NCBI RefSeq assembly: GCF_000377985.1
Contig: NZ_KB899051.1
Location: 1-56,697 of the forward strand
Direction: 5' to 3'
Origin: Sporolactobacillus vineae DSM 21990 = SL153
GTDB lineage: Bacteria > Bacillota > Bacilli > Bacillales > Sporolactobacillaceae
DNA: 56,697 bases
The notes under the pieces were generated by a model. The model was not told the origin of the DNA and made no database searches. It was given only the letters and a program-made list of their open reading frames with translations. Made by a program: the position numbers and the translations under genes. Position 1 is the first letter of the stretch. Every line of letters begins with the position of its first letter. Shown here in pieces: positions 8,568 through 17,561 of the stretch.

Positions 8568-10052
8568 ATGGTGGCAGAAGAAGTAAGGGTACGCTATGCA
8601 CCGAGTCCGACCGGCTTTCTGCATATAGGCAACGCGCGTACCGCGATATTTAACTATCTTTTCGCTCGCCACGCGGGCGGGAAGTTTATCATCCGGATTG
8701 AGGATACCGACCAGAAGCGAAATGTTGAAGGCGGCGAAGAAAGCCAGCTGAAGTATCTGAAGTGGCTGGGCCTCGACTGGGACGAAAGCGTCGATGTCGG
8801 CGGACCATACGGCCCCTATCGGCAGATGGAGCGTCTGGATATTTATAAAAAGTACTGGCAGGAGCTTCTGGATAAAGGGCTCGCCTACAAGTGCTATTGC
8901 ACCGAAGACGAACTGAAGGCGGAACGCGAAGATCAGATGGCTCACGGTCAGACACCGCACTATTCAGGAAAGTGCCGTAATCTGACTCAGGAACAGATTG
9001 CAAAATACGAGGCTGAAGGAAGGAAACCGACGATCCGGTTCCGGATCCCTTCTGACCAGGCGGTTGAATTTGATGATATCGTCAAAGGGCATGTCTCGTT
9101 TCAATCAAATGATGTCAGTGATTTTGTTATTGTCAAACAGAACGGCGTACCGACCTATAACTTTGCGGTCGTGATTGATGATCATCTGATGAAGATGACC
9201 CATGTGCTGCGCGGTGAAGAACACATATCGAACACACCGAAACAGATTATGCTGTTCCAGGCTTTCGGGTGGAAGCCGCCGGTGTACGGGCATATGACGC
9301 TGATTGTCAATGAAAATCATAAGAAGCTGAGCAAGCGCGACCACAGTATCGTCCAGTTCATCGAGCAGTATAAGAACATGGGCTTCCTTCCAGAAGCACT
9401 GTTTAACTTTATCACGCTGCTCGGCTGGTCTCCAAAGGGAGAAGAAGAGATCTTCTCCATGAACGAGTTCATCAAAATGTTTGATGCGAACCGGCTGAGC
9501 AAGTCGCCGGCAATGTTCGACAAGTCAAAGCTGGAGTGGATGAACGGGCAGTATATTAAGAAAATGCCTAAAGATGCATACGTCCGCTTCACGCTTCCGT
9601 ATCTGATCGACGCCGGACTGCTGCCGGCCGACATGACGGAGGCGCAGAAATCGTGGGCGACACGTGTCGTTCTGCTCTATCAGGAACAGCTGCACTATGG
9701 CGAAGAAATCGTGAAGATCAGCGATATGTTCTTTAACAAGAACATTGAAAACCAGGCTCTGACCAAGGATGAGAAAAAGATTCTGGCCGGCGATCAGGTT
9801 AATGATGTGATTTCTGCATTTAACCGTGAACTCAAAGGTCTGACTGAATGGACAGCAGAAGCCATTGCACCGGTAATTAAGACCGTACAGAAGGAAACGA
9901 AACAACGCGGCTGGAAATTGTACATGCCGATGCGGGTTGTCGCAACCGGTTCGCAGCACGGACCGGAGCTTCCGGAAGCGCTTGAACTGCTGGGCCGTGA
10001 TCTGGTGTTGAAACGGATGGAGACCTATCTCGATAAGCAGACGGCTGTCTGA
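8568..10052 (+). CDS. gltX: Glutamyl-tRNA synthetase
   Basis: This class I synthetase charges tRNA-Glu and, in Bacillales, also tRNA-Gln for later amidation. The 494-aa protein has the HIGH-type motif in [14 protein letters not shown] near the N-terminus and the KMSKS-type motif KLSKRDHS, followed by the helical anticodon-binding domain. ATG at 8568 is preferred to GTG at 8559 because GGAAAG lies at a good distance. It is followed by a 406-nt leader region and cysE, as in Bacillus. Confidence 0.98.
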   Translation: MVAEEVRVRYAPSPTGFLHIGNARTAIFNYLFARHAGGKFIIRIEDTDQKRNVEGGEESQLKYLKWLGLDWDESVDVGGPYGPYRQMERLDIYKKYWQELLDKGLAYKCYCTEDELKAEREDQMAHGQTPHYSGKCRNLTQEQIAKYEAEGRKPTIRFRIPSDQAVEFDDIVKGHVSFQSNDVSDFVIVKQNGVPTYNFAVVIDDHLMKMTHVLRGEEHISNTPKQIMLFQAFGWKPPVYGHMTLIVNENHKKLSKRDHSIVQFIEQYKNMGFLPEALFNFITLLGWSPKGEEEIFSMNEFIKMFDANRLSKSPAMFDKSKLEWMNGQYIKKMPKDAYVRFTLPYLIDAGLLPADMTEAQKSWATRVVLLYQEQLHYGEEIVKISDMFFNKNIENQALTKDEKKILAGDQVNDVISAFNRELKGLTEWTAEAIAPVIKTVQKETKQRGWKLYMPMRVVATGSQHGPELPEALELLGRDLVLKRMETYLDKQTAV

Positions 10053-10134
10053 CAGAGCTGCCGTCCGGTGAAAAACGACCGGTCACGGCGGCCTGACTGT
10101 GAGCATAGGCTATGAGACAGCTGAATAGGAGAAG

Positions 10135-10385
10135 ATGTTGAAGAGGTTAAGTAGGGATTGGTCGTTCCGGAACAGAGAGGACGGATGATAAGCTGAGAGC
10201 CGCCCTGGAAGGCAAATTCACGAATTGCTCCTCGGAGTTTTATCGCTGAATTCATCAGTAGGCGATGACGGTTGCCGCCGTTACCGGTGTTGAGCGGGAA
10301 AGCGAATACTTTCCAAACAAAGTGGAACCGCGTCCAGGGGGCGTCTTTGTGTTTACAGGCACAGAGGCGTCCTTTAGTATATTTT
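10135..10385 (+). promoter_or_regulatory. T-box riboswitch (tRNA-Cys) controlling cysE-cysS
   Basis: The 406-nt gap between gltX and cysE carries T-box features. The T-box proper, AAAGTGGAACCGCG, is at ~10319-10332. Its bulge TGGA (10323-10326) would pair with a UCCA 3' end, as expected for tRNA-Cys with discriminator U. A likely specifier codon TGC lies at 10226-10228. A stem-loop GGAAAG/CTTTCC (10297-10314) stands before the antiterminator. In Bacillus a cysteine T-box occupies the same place. The 5' limit is approximate and I could not place the promoter with confidence. Confidence 0.85.
10338..10385 (+). terminator. T-box attenuator hairpin before cysE
   Basis: GGGCGTCTTTGTG pairs with CACAGAGGCGTCC over 13 positions (with G-U pairs) around an 8-nt loop. 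The tail TTTAGTATATTTT is an imperfect U-run. It begins just after the T-box sequence, so tRNA-stabilised antiterminator and this hairpin are likely to compete. Confidence 0.8.
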
Positions 10386-10458
10386 CCTGTATGAAAACAG
10401 GTGCGGAGCAAAACAGATATCTGTTTGCAGCCAACTAGAAAAAAGAGGTGCATCTGCA

Positions 10459-11112
10459 GTGCGGAATCTCATTCGTGAGGATCTGAATAATGTCTTTGAC
10501 CAGGATCCCGCAGCTCGCAGCAAGTTTGAAGTGATCATGACGTATTCCGGCCTTCACGCAATCTGGGCACATCGGGTTGCGCACTGGCTGTGGAAAAAGA
10601 AGCTGTACTTTTTCGCCCGGGCACTCTCGCAATTTTCACGATTTCTTACCGGTATTGAAATTCATCCCGGTGCTCAGATCGGCAGGCGTTTTTTCATGGA
10701 TCACGGTATGGGTATTGTAATCGGCGAAACTTGTGAAATCGGCGATGATGTTACCCTTTTCCAGGGTGTAACACTGGGCGGAACAGGGAAAGAAAAAGGG
10801 AAAAGGCACCCGACCATCGGAAACGATGTCTTGATTTCAGCCGGAGCACGTGTCCTCGGATCCATTAATATCGGCGATCATTCCAAGATCGGGGCCGGAT
10901 CGGTTGTCCTTCGGGATGTTCCCGCCGATTCCACAGTCGTGGGCATCCCTGGCCGCGTCGTCCGGCAGCATGGCCAGAAAGTGCATCATCATGATCTGGA
11001 TCACGCCGACCTGCCGGATCCTGTCGCCGATAAAATTGAGAAACTCGAGTCCGAAATCAACCGGCTGAAAAAAGCAGTACAAGACCTTGAGCTATCTGAA
11101 GAGAAGGAGTGA
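10459..11112 (+). CDS. cysE: Serine O-acetyltransferase
   Basis: CysE makes O-acetylserine from serine and acetyl-CoA, the first step of cysteine synthesis. The 217-aa protein has the N-terminal helical part ([18 protein letters not shown]), the active-site region [13 protein letters not shown], and left-handed hexapeptide repeats through [15 protein letters not shown]. The start is GTG (MRNLIRED), with AAAGAGGTG upstream. It lies behind the cysteine T-box and 5 nt ahead of cysS, so charging of tRNA-Cys should control both. Confidence 0.97.
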   Translation: MRNLIREDLNNVFDQDPAARSKFEVIMTYSGLHAIWAHRVAHWLWKKKLYFFARALSQFSRFLTGIEIHPGAQIGRRFFMDHGMGIVIGETCEIGDDVTLFQGVTLGGTGKEKGKRHPTIGNDVLISAGARVLGSINIGDHSKIGAGSVVLRDVPADSTVVGIPGRVVRQHGQKVHHHDLDHADLPDPVADKIEKLESEINRLKKAVQDLELSEEKE

Positions 11113-11117
11113 TCATT

Positions 11118-12518
11118 TTGGTTCTTAGAGTATTTAACACAATGACAAGGAAGAAAGAAACGTTTGTTCCGATTGAAAAAGGCAAAGTACGCATGTACGT
11201 CTGCGGGCCGACTGTTTACAACTATATTCATATAGGCAATGCCCGGCCGGTGGTGGTTTTTGATACGGTCCGGCGCTACTTTGAGTACAGAGGCTACGAA
11301 GTCAACTACGTTTCGAACTTTACGGACGTCGATGACCGGCTGATCAATGCGTCAAAGGAACGCCACATTCCTGTACCGCAGATTGCGGATCAGTTCATCA
11401 AAGCATTTCTCAGCGATATTCGCGCGCTGAATGTAAAGAAGGCAACGGTTAATCCGCGGGCCACAGAAACGATGCCGGAAATCATCGCTTTTATCGGCAG
11501 ACTGGTTGAGACCGGCTACGCCTATCCGGTTCACGGGGATGTCTATTTCCGGACGAGAAAATTCCAGGATTATGGCAAGCTCTCTCACCAGTCTGTTGAC
11601 GATCTGAAATCCGGAGCACGGATTGAGATTGGCGAAAACAAGGAGGACCCGCTGGACTTTGCCCTGTGGAAGGCGGCAAAACCTGGCGAAATCAAATGGA
11701 AAAGCCCGTGGGGTGAAGGACGCCCCGGCTGGCATATTGAATGCTCGGCGATGGTTGAGAAATATCTTGGCGATACGATTGATATTCACGCCGGCGGTAC
11801 GGATCTGGTTTTCCCGCATCATGAGAATGAAATTGCCCAGTCTGAAGCATTGCATCATAAAACCATGGCCCACTATTGGCTGCATAACGGACATATCCAG
11901 ATTAACAATGAAAAAATGTCCAAATCCATCGGCAATGTGATCCTGGTTCACGATCTGATCCAGAAATATGATCCTCAGGTTATTCGCTTTTTCATTCTGA
12001 CGGTTCAGTACCGGCATCCGATCAATTTCAGTGATGAACTGCTGAATGATGCGGTGCAGGCCTTCGGACGCCTGAAAACAGCAGCGTTTAATCTTCGTGA
12101 ACGCGTTGGTGACCGAGATGTTGACGACAGTGCCTTTCAGGAAAAAGGGGACCACTACCGTCAGGACTTCATTTCGGCGATGGATGACGACTTTAATACG
12201 GCAAACGCGATTGCTGTGCTTTTCGACATCGTTAAAGATGCGAATATTGCCCTGCAGCAGACGAATGCGGAGCCGGGACAGCTTGCCGGCTATCTGAATG
12301 TTTTGCTGGAACTGTCCGGCGTTCTGGGCCTGAAACTTGAGAGCCATGAAACAAGTATATTGGATAGTGAGATTGAGGATCTGATTAAGAAGCGCGAGCA
12401 GGCGCGCAACCAGAAACAATTTGCGCTTGCCGACCAGATTCGCGGTGAGCTTAAGAGTAAAGGGATTGTTCTGGAAGACACCGTTCAAGGCGTACGCTGG
12501 AGGCGGGATCAGGAATGA
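11118..12518 (+). CDS. cysS: Cysteinyl-tRNA synthetase
   Basis: CysS charges tRNA-Cys. The 466-aa protein has [17 protein letters not shown] (HIGH-type motif and first zinc Cys), HIECSAM, HHENE and [11 protein letters not shown] at 11118 is chosen because AAGGAG lies 8 nt upstream; the alternative GTG at 11109 is inside that ribosome site. The 3' end overlaps mrnC by four bases (ATGA). Confidence 0.97.
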   Translation: MVLRVFNTMTRKKETFVPIEKGKVRMYVCGPTVYNYIHIGNARPVVVFDTVRRYFEYRGYEVNYVSNFTDVDDRLINASKERHIPVPQIADQFIKAFLSDIRALNVKKATVNPRATETMPEIIAFIGRLVETGYAYPVHGDVYFRTRKFQDYGKLSHQSVDDLKSGARIEIGENKEDPLDFALWKAAKPGEIKWKSPWGEGRPGWHIECSAMVEKYLGDTIDIHAGGTDLVFPHHENEIAQSEALHHKTMAHYWLHNGHIQINNEKMSKSIGNVILVHDLIQKYDPQVIRFFILTVQYRHPINFSDELLNDAVQAFGRLKTAAFNLRERVGDRDVDDSAFQEKGDHYRQDFISAMDDDFNTANAIAVLFDIVKDANIALQQTNAEPGQLAGYLNVLLELSGVLGLKLESHETSILDSEIEDLIKKREQARNQKQFALADQIRGELKSKGIVLEDTVQGVRWRRDQE

Positions 12519-12937
12519 TACTGGATCAGAAACGCGTCGACCCCGAACTGCTCGGCAGCCTGACACTGGCTTTTATGGGTGATGCAATTATTGAAACTTA
12601 TGTGCGTGAAGCGGTGATCGCAGCCAGTAAGGCGAAAATACACCGGCTCCACGAACAGACGATCAGTTACGTTTCGGCAAAGGCGCAGTCTGCCTTCCTT
12701 CATGAACTGACGGCCGCCGGCTTTCTCACGGATCAGGAGCAGGATATTGTGCGCAAGGGACGGAATGTTAAACCGCATACAGTCCCTAAAAATACGGATG
12801 TCCAGACGTATAATTTTAGTACCGGTTTTGAGGCACTGATCGGTTATCTTCATTTTGCCGGCCGGAAAAAGCGAATTGATGAAATCATGAAGAGAATGTT
12901 TGCCTTGCACCCGGCGGAAGGGAGACGCAATCAATGA
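12515..12937 (+). CDS. mrnC: Mini-ribonuclease III
   Basis: Mini-III is an RNase III-like catalytic domain without a dsRNA-binding domain; in Bacillus it matures 23S rRNA. The 140-aa protein shows the catalytic stretch [15 protein letters not shown] with its conserved Asp and Glu, and the family segment [13 protein letters not shown]. It overlaps cysS and rlmB by ATGA at both ends, so the three are translationally coupled. Confidence 0.95.
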   Translation: MILDQKRVDPELLGSLTLAFMGDAIIETYVREAVIAASKAKIHRLHEQTISYVSAKAQSAFLHELTAAGFLTDQEQDIVRKGRNVKPHTVPKNTDVQTYNFSTGFEALIGYLHFAGRKKRIDEIMKRMFALHPAEGRRNQ

Positions 12938-13668
12938 GTGATGAATGGATTGTCGGCCGCCATCCGGTTTCAGAAGCAATTCGCTCCGGCCGCGGGATCA
13001 ATAAAGTATGGATGAATAAGGACGGCAGGGGGCTCGGGGAACTTCTGGATCTGATCAAGACGCATGGTATTGCCATGCAATTTGTGCCGAAGCAGAAACT
13101 TGATCAGCTTTCCAGAACATCCAATCATCAGGGCGTCGTCGCTTCGGTTGCTGCCTATCGTTATGCGGAAATAACCGATCTGTTCGCTCTGGCGCAGCAG
13201 CGCCATGAGCCGCCGTTTTTCCTGATGCTGGACGGCATCGAGGATCCTCACAATTTAGGCTCGGTCCTCAGGACAGCGGATGCGACCGGGTGTCACGGCA
13301 TCATCATTCCGAAACAGCACTCCGTCGGTCTGACATCTGTGGTTGCTAAAGCCTCTACCGGGGCGATCGAGTATGTACCGGTTGCCCGCGTAGCCAATCT
13401 GGCAAATACCATGGATGCGCTGAAGAAAAAAGGTGTATGGTTTGCCGGAACCGCAGCAGACGGCAGTGAAGATTACGGCACTGCGGATTACTCGATGCCG
13501 GTCTGTCTGGTCATCGGCAATGAAGGAGCGGGCATGTCGCGGCTGGTCCGTAAGAAATGTGACTATCTGATCCGGATTCCGATGGCCGGGAAAGTGACAT
13601 CGCTGAATGCATCGGTTGCTGCAGGCCTTCTTATGTACGAAGTGTTTCGGAAAAGGAATCAGGGATAA
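12934..13668 (+). CDS. rlmB: SpoU-family 23S rRNA 2'-O-methyltransferase (RlmB/YacO)
   Basis: This SPOUT methyltransferase probably modifies a ribose in 23S rRNA. The 244-aa protein has the N-terminal substrate-binding domain (GRHPVSEAIRSG) and the three SpoU motifs: NLGSVLRTADA, VIGNEGAGMSRLV and SLNASVAAG, which form the knot and bind S-adenosylmethionine. It overlaps mrnC by four bases. The exact target nucleotide is inferred from family. Confidence 0.94.
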   Translation: MSDEWIVGRHPVSEAIRSGRGINKVWMNKDGRGLGELLDLIKTHGIAMQFVPKQKLDQLSRTSNHQGVVASVAAYRYAEITDLFALAQQRHEPPFFLMLDGIEDPHNLGSVLRTADATGCHGIIIPKQHSVGLTSVVAKASTGAIEYVPVARVANLANTMDALKKKGVWFAGTAADGSEDYGTADYSMPVCLVIGNEGAGMSRLVRKKCDYLIRIPMAGKVTSLNASVAAGLLMYEVFRKRNQG

Positions 13669-13681
13669 AGAGGTGAGTGCG

Positions 13682-14197
13682 ATGAACGACATACTGATTG
13701 TTGACGGATATAACGTGATTGGGGCGTGGTCGAATCTTAAGTCTCTGAAGCAAAAGGAATTTGAAAATGCCAGAGACTATCTGATTGACAAGATGGCTGA
13801 ATATCAGGCAGTAACCGGGTGGCGGGTCATCGTTATCTTTGATGCTTATCTGATTCCCGGACAAGAGATCAAGACAAGAAAATCCAACATCGAAGTCATT
13901 TATACAAAGAAAAGTGAGAAAGCCGATCAGAAAATTGAAGGTCTGATCCGGAAACTCAAGAACGTGAAAACACGAATTCATGTGGCGACGTCCGACATGG
14001 CTGAGCAGTGGGCGGTATTTTCCCAGGGAGCACTTAGAAAGCCGTCACGGGAGCTGATCGATGAAATCAAACGGATTGACCGGGAAATCGGCGATGCCAC
14101 CACGACGATGCATCAGCACAAGAGCAACAAAGGGATAAAGATCCCGATGGACGAGGCAACACGGGAGAAACTTGAAAAAATGCGCAGAGGTTTTTGA
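13682..14197 (+). CDS. rae1: NYN-domain endoribonuclease Rae1 (YacP)
   Basis: Rae1 in B. subtilis binds the ribosomal A site and cleaves translated mRNA. The 171-aa protein begins MNDILIVDGYNVIGAW, the NYN/PIN-like signature with the first acidic residue, and has a second acidic site at VIFDAYL and HVATSDMAEQW. ATG at 13682 follows AAAGAGGTGAGTGCG; the upstream ATG at 13607 lies inside rlmB. It sits before the sigH promoter. Confidence 0.94.
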   Translation: MNDILIVDGYNVIGAWSNLKSLKQKEFENARDYLIDKMAEYQAVTGWRVIVIFDAYLIPGQEIKTRKSNIEVIYTKKSEKADQKIEGLIRKLKNVKTRIHVATSDMAEQWAVFSQGALRKPSRELIDEIKRIDREIGDATTTMHQHKSNKGIKIPMDEATREKLEKMRRGF

Positions 14198-14203
14198 ATA
14201 TTC

Positions 14204-14233
14204 TTGACTGTTCGAATTTGCATACGGTATACT
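14204..14233 (+). promoter_or_regulatory. SigA-type promoter of sigH
   Basis: TTGACT (14204-14209) and TATACT (14228-14233) are spaced by 18 nt, in the 73-nt gap between rae1 and sigH. In Bacillus sigH also has a SigA promoter repressed by AbrB. Confidence 0.75.
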
Positions 14234-14270
14234 TTTTTATAAGACATCATCGAGCACGGGGGGAATGAAG

Positions 14271-14921
14271 ATGAGTTACAATCCGGTCAAATCTGAGGCT
14301 GCAATGTTCTGTTCACTTGATGACGAAAAGATTCTGAAGGTTGCTCATGACGGTAACCTTGATGCACTGGAGTTTCTCATCTTCAAATATCGAAATTTTG
14401 TCCGTTCACGAGCCAAATCATATTTTCTCGTCGGCGCGGAACGTGAGGATATTGTTCAGGAAGGCATGATCGGCCTTTATAAGGCCATTCGGGATTACAA
14501 CATTGAAAAGCCGGCTTCTTTTAAAGCGTTTGCAGAATTATGTGTAACCCGTCAGATGATCACCGCGGTAAAGACGGCAACGCGCCAGAAACATATCCCG
14601 CTCAATTCTTATGTTTCACTGGACAAGCCGATTTACGATGAGGAATCGGAACGGACACTCCTTGATGTTGTCGGGGAATCCCACTCATCGGATCCGGAGC
14701 AGCTGGTGATCAGCCGTGAAGAATATGATGATATTGAAGAAAAGCTGTCAAAGGTACTGAGCAGGCTGGAACGGAATGTTCTTGACCAGTATCTGGACGG
14801 CCGCTCATATCAGGAGATTTCTGCGGATTTAAAGCGGCACGTCAAGTCCATTGACAATGCCCTGCAACGTGTGAAGCGGAAACTGGAACACTATCTGCAG
14901 ATTAAGGAACTCAGTGTTTAA
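14271..14921 (+). CDS. sigH: RNA polymerase sigma factor SigH (stationary phase and sporulation)
   Basis: SigH directs early sporulation and stationary-phase genes. The 216-aa protein has sigma region 2 (FIFKYRNFVRSRAKSYFL-like segment and EREDIVQEGMIGLYKAIRD) and region 4 (GRSYQEISADLKRHVKSID). ATG at 14271 lies 7 nt after GGGGGG; the ATG at 14265 is only 1 nt from it. The gene ends before a strong terminator. Its presence, with cwlD, gerD and pdaB, marks a spore former. Confidence 0.97.
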   Translation: MSYNPVKSEAAMFCSLDDEKILKVAHDGNLDALEFLIFKYRNFVRSRAKSYFLVGAEREDIVQEGMIGLYKAIRDYNIEKPASFKAFAELCVTRQMITAVKTATRQKHIPLNSYVSLDKPIYDEESERTLLDVVGESHSSDPEQLVISREEYDDIEEKLSKVLSRLERNVLDQYLDGRSYQEISADLKRHVKSIDNALQRVKRKLEHYLQIKELSV

Positions 14922-14984
14922 CAGCTCGGGACTGATTGACACAGTATGGGCCGTGTGATAAGTTAATGTTAAATAGTCTGAATT

Positions 14985-15017
14985 AAAAAAGAGAGGCGGA
15001 CCGTCGCCTTTCTTTTT
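14985..15017 (+). terminator. Rho-independent terminator after sigH
   Basis: AAAAAGAGAGGCG and CGCCTTTCTTTTT pair fully (one G-T) around GACCGT. The A and T tracts on both sides would let it act in either direction. rpmGB (L33) normally stands in this interval and is absent. Confidence 0.88.
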
Positions 15018-15112
15018 ACTGTCGTAAACTTTTATGCGGGCAGCCGGTTACAAAGGACAGGCCCGCGGTCCGAAACAATATAGCCCCAGAGGGCGGGAGG
15101 TATTAAGGAAAC

Positions 15113-15310
15113 ATGGCTGATATCGTTAAAGGGACCGGAAAATTTTTCCGGGATATTGTTACCGAGACGAAGAAAGTAACCTGGCCGACACGTAACGAAC
15201 TGGTTAAATATACAATCACCGTAGTAATCACCGTGGTCTTTCTGACGGTCTTCTTTGTTCTGATCGATCTGGGTGTCTCGCAGCTGCTTCATCTGATTAC
15301 AAAACAATAA
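15113..15310 (+). CDS. secE: SecE, preprotein translocase subunit
   Basis: SecE clamps SecY in the translocon. The 65-aa single-span form typical of Bacillales shows an amphipathic N-terminal part with the conserved TKKVTWPTRNEL and one membrane segment. GGGAGG lies upstream of the ATG. It is followed after 36 nt by nusG. Confidence 0.95.
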   Translation: MADIVKGTGKFFRDIVTETKKVTWPTRNELVKYTITVVITVVFLTVFFVLIDLGVSQLLHLITKQ

Positions 15311-15346
15311 TGTCCGGACTTGCCGGTCATTTGGAGGAAGAAAGTT

Positions 15347-15883
15347 ATGGAGAAGAACTGGTATGTTGTTCACACATACTCGGGTTATGAAAACAAAGTA
15401 AAAACGAATCTGGAAAAAAGAGTCGAATCGATGGGCATGGCCGACAAGATTTTCCGCGTACTGGTGCCGATGGAAGAAGAGACGGAGATCAAAAACGGCC
15501 AGAAGAAGACGGCGATGAAAAAGGTCTTCCCAGGTTATGTACTCACTGAAATGATTATGACCGACGACTCCTGGTATGTGGTCCGCAATACACCCGGCGT
15601 CACCGGATTCGTCGGCTCGACCGGAGCAGGATCCAAGCCGATCCCGCTGCTCCCTGAAGAAGTCGATACGATTCTGAAACAGATGGGTCTTAAAGAGCGG
15701 ACGGTGGATGCAGATTTTTCTATCAAGGAACAGGTTAAAGTCAAAGAAGGCCCATTTGCCGATTTTGTCGGCAGTGTTGAAAGCATCGATCAGGAAAAAG
15801 GCAAGCTGAAAGTACATGTGAATATGTTTGGCAGAGAAACGCCGGTGGAACTGGACTTTGATCAGGTCAAGAAGCTGGATTAA
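15347..15883 (+). CDS. nusG: NusG, transcription elongation/termination factor
   Basis: NusG binds RNA polymerase and affects pausing and termination. The 178-aa protein starts MEKNWYVVHTYSGYENKV, has the NGN domain with VFPGYVL, and a C-terminal KOW domain (VKVKEGPFADFVGSVESID). The ATG at 15347 follows GGAGGAAGAAAG; the upstream ATG at 15320 is inside the spacer. rplK follows after its own promoter. Confidence 0.97.
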   Translation: MEKNWYVVHTYSGYENKVKTNLEKRVESMGMADKIFRVLVPMEEETEIKNGQKKTAMKKVFPGYVLTEMIMTDDSWYVVRNTPGVTGFVGSTGAGSKPIPLLPEEVDTILKQMGLKERTVDADFSIKEQVKVKEGPFADFVGSVESIDQEKGKLKVHVNMFGRETPVELDFDQVKKLD

Positions 15884-15900
15884 AGGTTCCCTTTCACATC

Positions 15901-15929
15901 TTGCAATATACGCGGGACCCGTGTATAAT
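15901..15929 (+). promoter_or_regulatory. SigA-type promoter of rplK-rplA
   Basis: TTGCAA (15901-15906) and TATAAT (15924-15929) are spaced by 17 nt. The spacer and part of the -10 box form a 10-bp inverted repeat (15907-15927), described in the findings. Confidence 0.82.
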
Positions 15930-16006
15930 TTTAATGTTTGTATGAGTTGAACCGATCTCACCATCATTTGCATGAACAAACGAATCGGCCATAGAGTTTT
16001 GAATGA

Positions 16007-16031
16007 GTGGGAGGGAACGATCCCGTACCAC
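16007..16031 (+). promoter_or_regulatory. Candidate L1-binding leader hairpin before rplK
   Basis: The leader folds as GTGG-GA-GGGA, loop ACGA, TCCC-GTA-CCAC: two helices separated by an asymmetric internal loop. L1 is known to repress the L11-L1 mRNA by binding a site of this shape that mimics its 23S rRNA site. It lies 25 nt before the rplK start. That L1 acts here is inference. Confidence 0.55.
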
Positions 16032-16055
16032 AAACTGTTTCAGGGAGGTGCTCTC

Positions 16056-16481
16056 ATGGCAAAAAAGGTTATTAAGTTAGTCAAACTGCAAATTCCTGCA
16101 GGCAAAGCAAATCCGGCTCCGCCGGTAGGTCCTGCACTGGGCCAGGCGGGCGTTAACATTATGGGTTTTTGCAAGGAATTCAACGCGCGCACTTCAGATC
16201 AGCCGGGTATGATCATTCCGGTTGAGATCACGGTGTTCGAAGACCGTTCCTTCACATTTATCACAAAGACGCCGCCGGCTGCTGTACTTCTGAAGAAGGA
16301 AACCGGCATTAAATCCGGTTCCGGCACGCCGAATACGCAGAAAGTCGCAACGATCAAGCGCGACAAAGTGCGGGCGATTGCGGAACTGAAGATGCCTGAT
16401 CTGAATGCATCAGATGTTGAATCCGCAATGCGCATGGTTGAAGGAACCGCGCGCAGCATGGGCATCGTCGTCGAAGACTGA
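16056..16481 (+). CDS. rplK: Ribosomal protein L11
   Basis: L11 forms the base of the L7/L12 stalk at the GTPase centre, and is needed for RelA activation. The 141-aa protein begins [20 protein letters not shown] and holds the rRNA-binding C-terminal domain. CAGGGAGG precedes the ATG; the earlier in-frame ATG at 15972 is leader. rplA follows. Confidence 0.98.
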   Translation: MAKKVIKLVKLQIPAGKANPAPPVGPALGQAGVNIMGFCKEFNARTSDQPGMIIPVEITVFEDRSFTFITKTPPAAVLLKKETGIKSGSGTPNTQKVATIKRDKVRAIAELKMPDLNASDVESAMRMVEGTARSMGIVVED

Positions 16482-16582
16482 TCTTACGATTCATCCGTTT
16501 TCGCGCGTCAAGTGCCTATCAGGCAATGTATGATCGGTGGGAGGTCAATGCAAACCGTTTGAACCACAAAGGAGGATTTTAA

Positions 16583-17275
16583 ATGGCTAAAAGAGGAAAG
16601 AAGTATCTCGAAGCAGTAAAGGCGGTCGACCGGACCAAAGTATACAGCATTGATGAAGCTGTTGCTCTCGTCAAGAAAGTCGCTGCTGCAGGCTTTGATG
16701 AATCTGTAGATGTTGCTTTCCGGCTCGGCGTCGATACGCGCAAAAACGACCAGCAGGTCCGCGGCGCGGTCGTTCTGCCGAATGGTACAGGCAAAACGCA
16801 GCGCGTTCTTGTCTTTGCCAAGGGCGATAAGGCCAAGGAAGCTGAAGCAGCCGGTGCGGATTATGTCGGCGAACAGGAGTATGTGGACAAGATCAACGGC
16901 GGATGGTTTGATTTCGACGTTGTCGTTGCGACTCCGGACATGATGGCCCAGGTTGGCCGTCTCGGCCGTGTGCTTGGACCAAAAGGCCTGATGCCGAACC
17001 CGAAGACCGGAACAGTTACTTTTGATATCGAAAAAGCAGTTAAAGAGATCAAGGCCGGCAAGGTGGAATACCGCGCTCAGAAAGACGGTAATGTTCATGT
17101 GCCGATCGGCAAGGTCTCCTTTGAAGACGATAAGCTTGTCGCTAACTTCAAAGTACTTCTGGATACGCTGATCAAAGCGAAACCGGCTGCAGCCAAGGGC
17201 ACATACCTTAAGAACATCGCCATCTCATCAACGATGGGCCCTGGTGTTAAGGTATCAACAGCCGTTGCACGCTGA
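16583..17275 (+). CDS. rplA: Ribosomal protein L1
   Basis: L1 makes the mobile stalk at the E site and is a translational repressor in many bacteria. The 230-aa protein has the signature region around [22 protein letters not shown] precedes the ATG. It is cotranscribed with rplK and ends before the separate rplJ promoter. Confidence 0.98.
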   Translation: MAKRGKKYLEAVKAVDRTKVYSIDEAVALVKKVAAAGFDESVDVAFRLGVDTRKNDQQVRGAVVLPNGTGKTQRVLVFAKGDKAKEAEAAGADYVGEQEYVDKINGGWFDFDVVVATPDMMAQVGRLGRVLGPKGLMPNPKTGTVTFDIEKAVKEIKAGKVEYRAQKDGNVHVPIGKVSFEDDKLVANFKVLLDTLIKAKPAAAKGTYLKNIAISSTMGPGVKVSTAVAR

Positions 17276-17306
17276 GCAGTCAAATCAGAATGATGCGGAT
17301 AACGTG

Positions 17307-17335
17307 TTGACAGCTGGTCTGTCGCCACGTATAAT
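17307..17335 (+). promoter_or_regulatory. SigA-type promoter of rplJ-rplL
   Basis: The consensus -35 TTGACA (17307-17312) and consensus -10 TATAAT (17330-17335) are spaced by 17 nt, 32 nt after the rplA stop. Confidence 0.9.
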
Positions 17336-17340
17336 ATCTC

Positions 17341-17457
17341 ATTGTGGATTGAATTGAAAATTTATTTACCGTAGACAGCAGGGGCATCCAGGATGCTTAA
17401 TGATTCCCGGCCGAGGTGATACAGTTTTTCTGAAAGCATATTTTTGCTGAAAAAAAA
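17341..17457 (+). promoter_or_regulatory. L10 leader RNA (rplJ attenuator leader)
   Basis: The leader contains strings typical of the Bacillales L10 leader, for example 'accgtagacagcaggggc' and 'taatgattcccggccgagg', followed by an intrinsic terminator. L10 or the L10-L12 complex is known to bind this leader and favour termination. The exact ends are approximate. Confidence 0.8.
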
Positions 17458-17459
17458 CG

Positions 17460-17493
17460 AGCCCTCATGCTGTCACAGCATGAGGGCTTTTTA
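17460..17493 (+). terminator. Attenuator terminator of the L10 leader
   Basis: AGCCCTCATGCTG and CAGCATGAGGGCT pair perfectly over 13 bp around TCA, followed by TTTT. It is 68 nt before rplJ and must be bypassed to express rplJ and rplL. Confidence 0.9.
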
Positions 17494-17561
17494 TCAGCCC
17501 TCCGGCATATGGAACAAACCGGACTGAATACGGAATGCATTGCAGGGAGGTGTACGACTGA

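Noticed and set aside
15034-15120. 28-codon frame starting MRAAGYKGQARG between sigH and secE, as a possible rpmGB
   Set aside because: It lacks the L33 pattern and its zinc-ribbon or equivalent residues, has no ribosome site and runs into secE.
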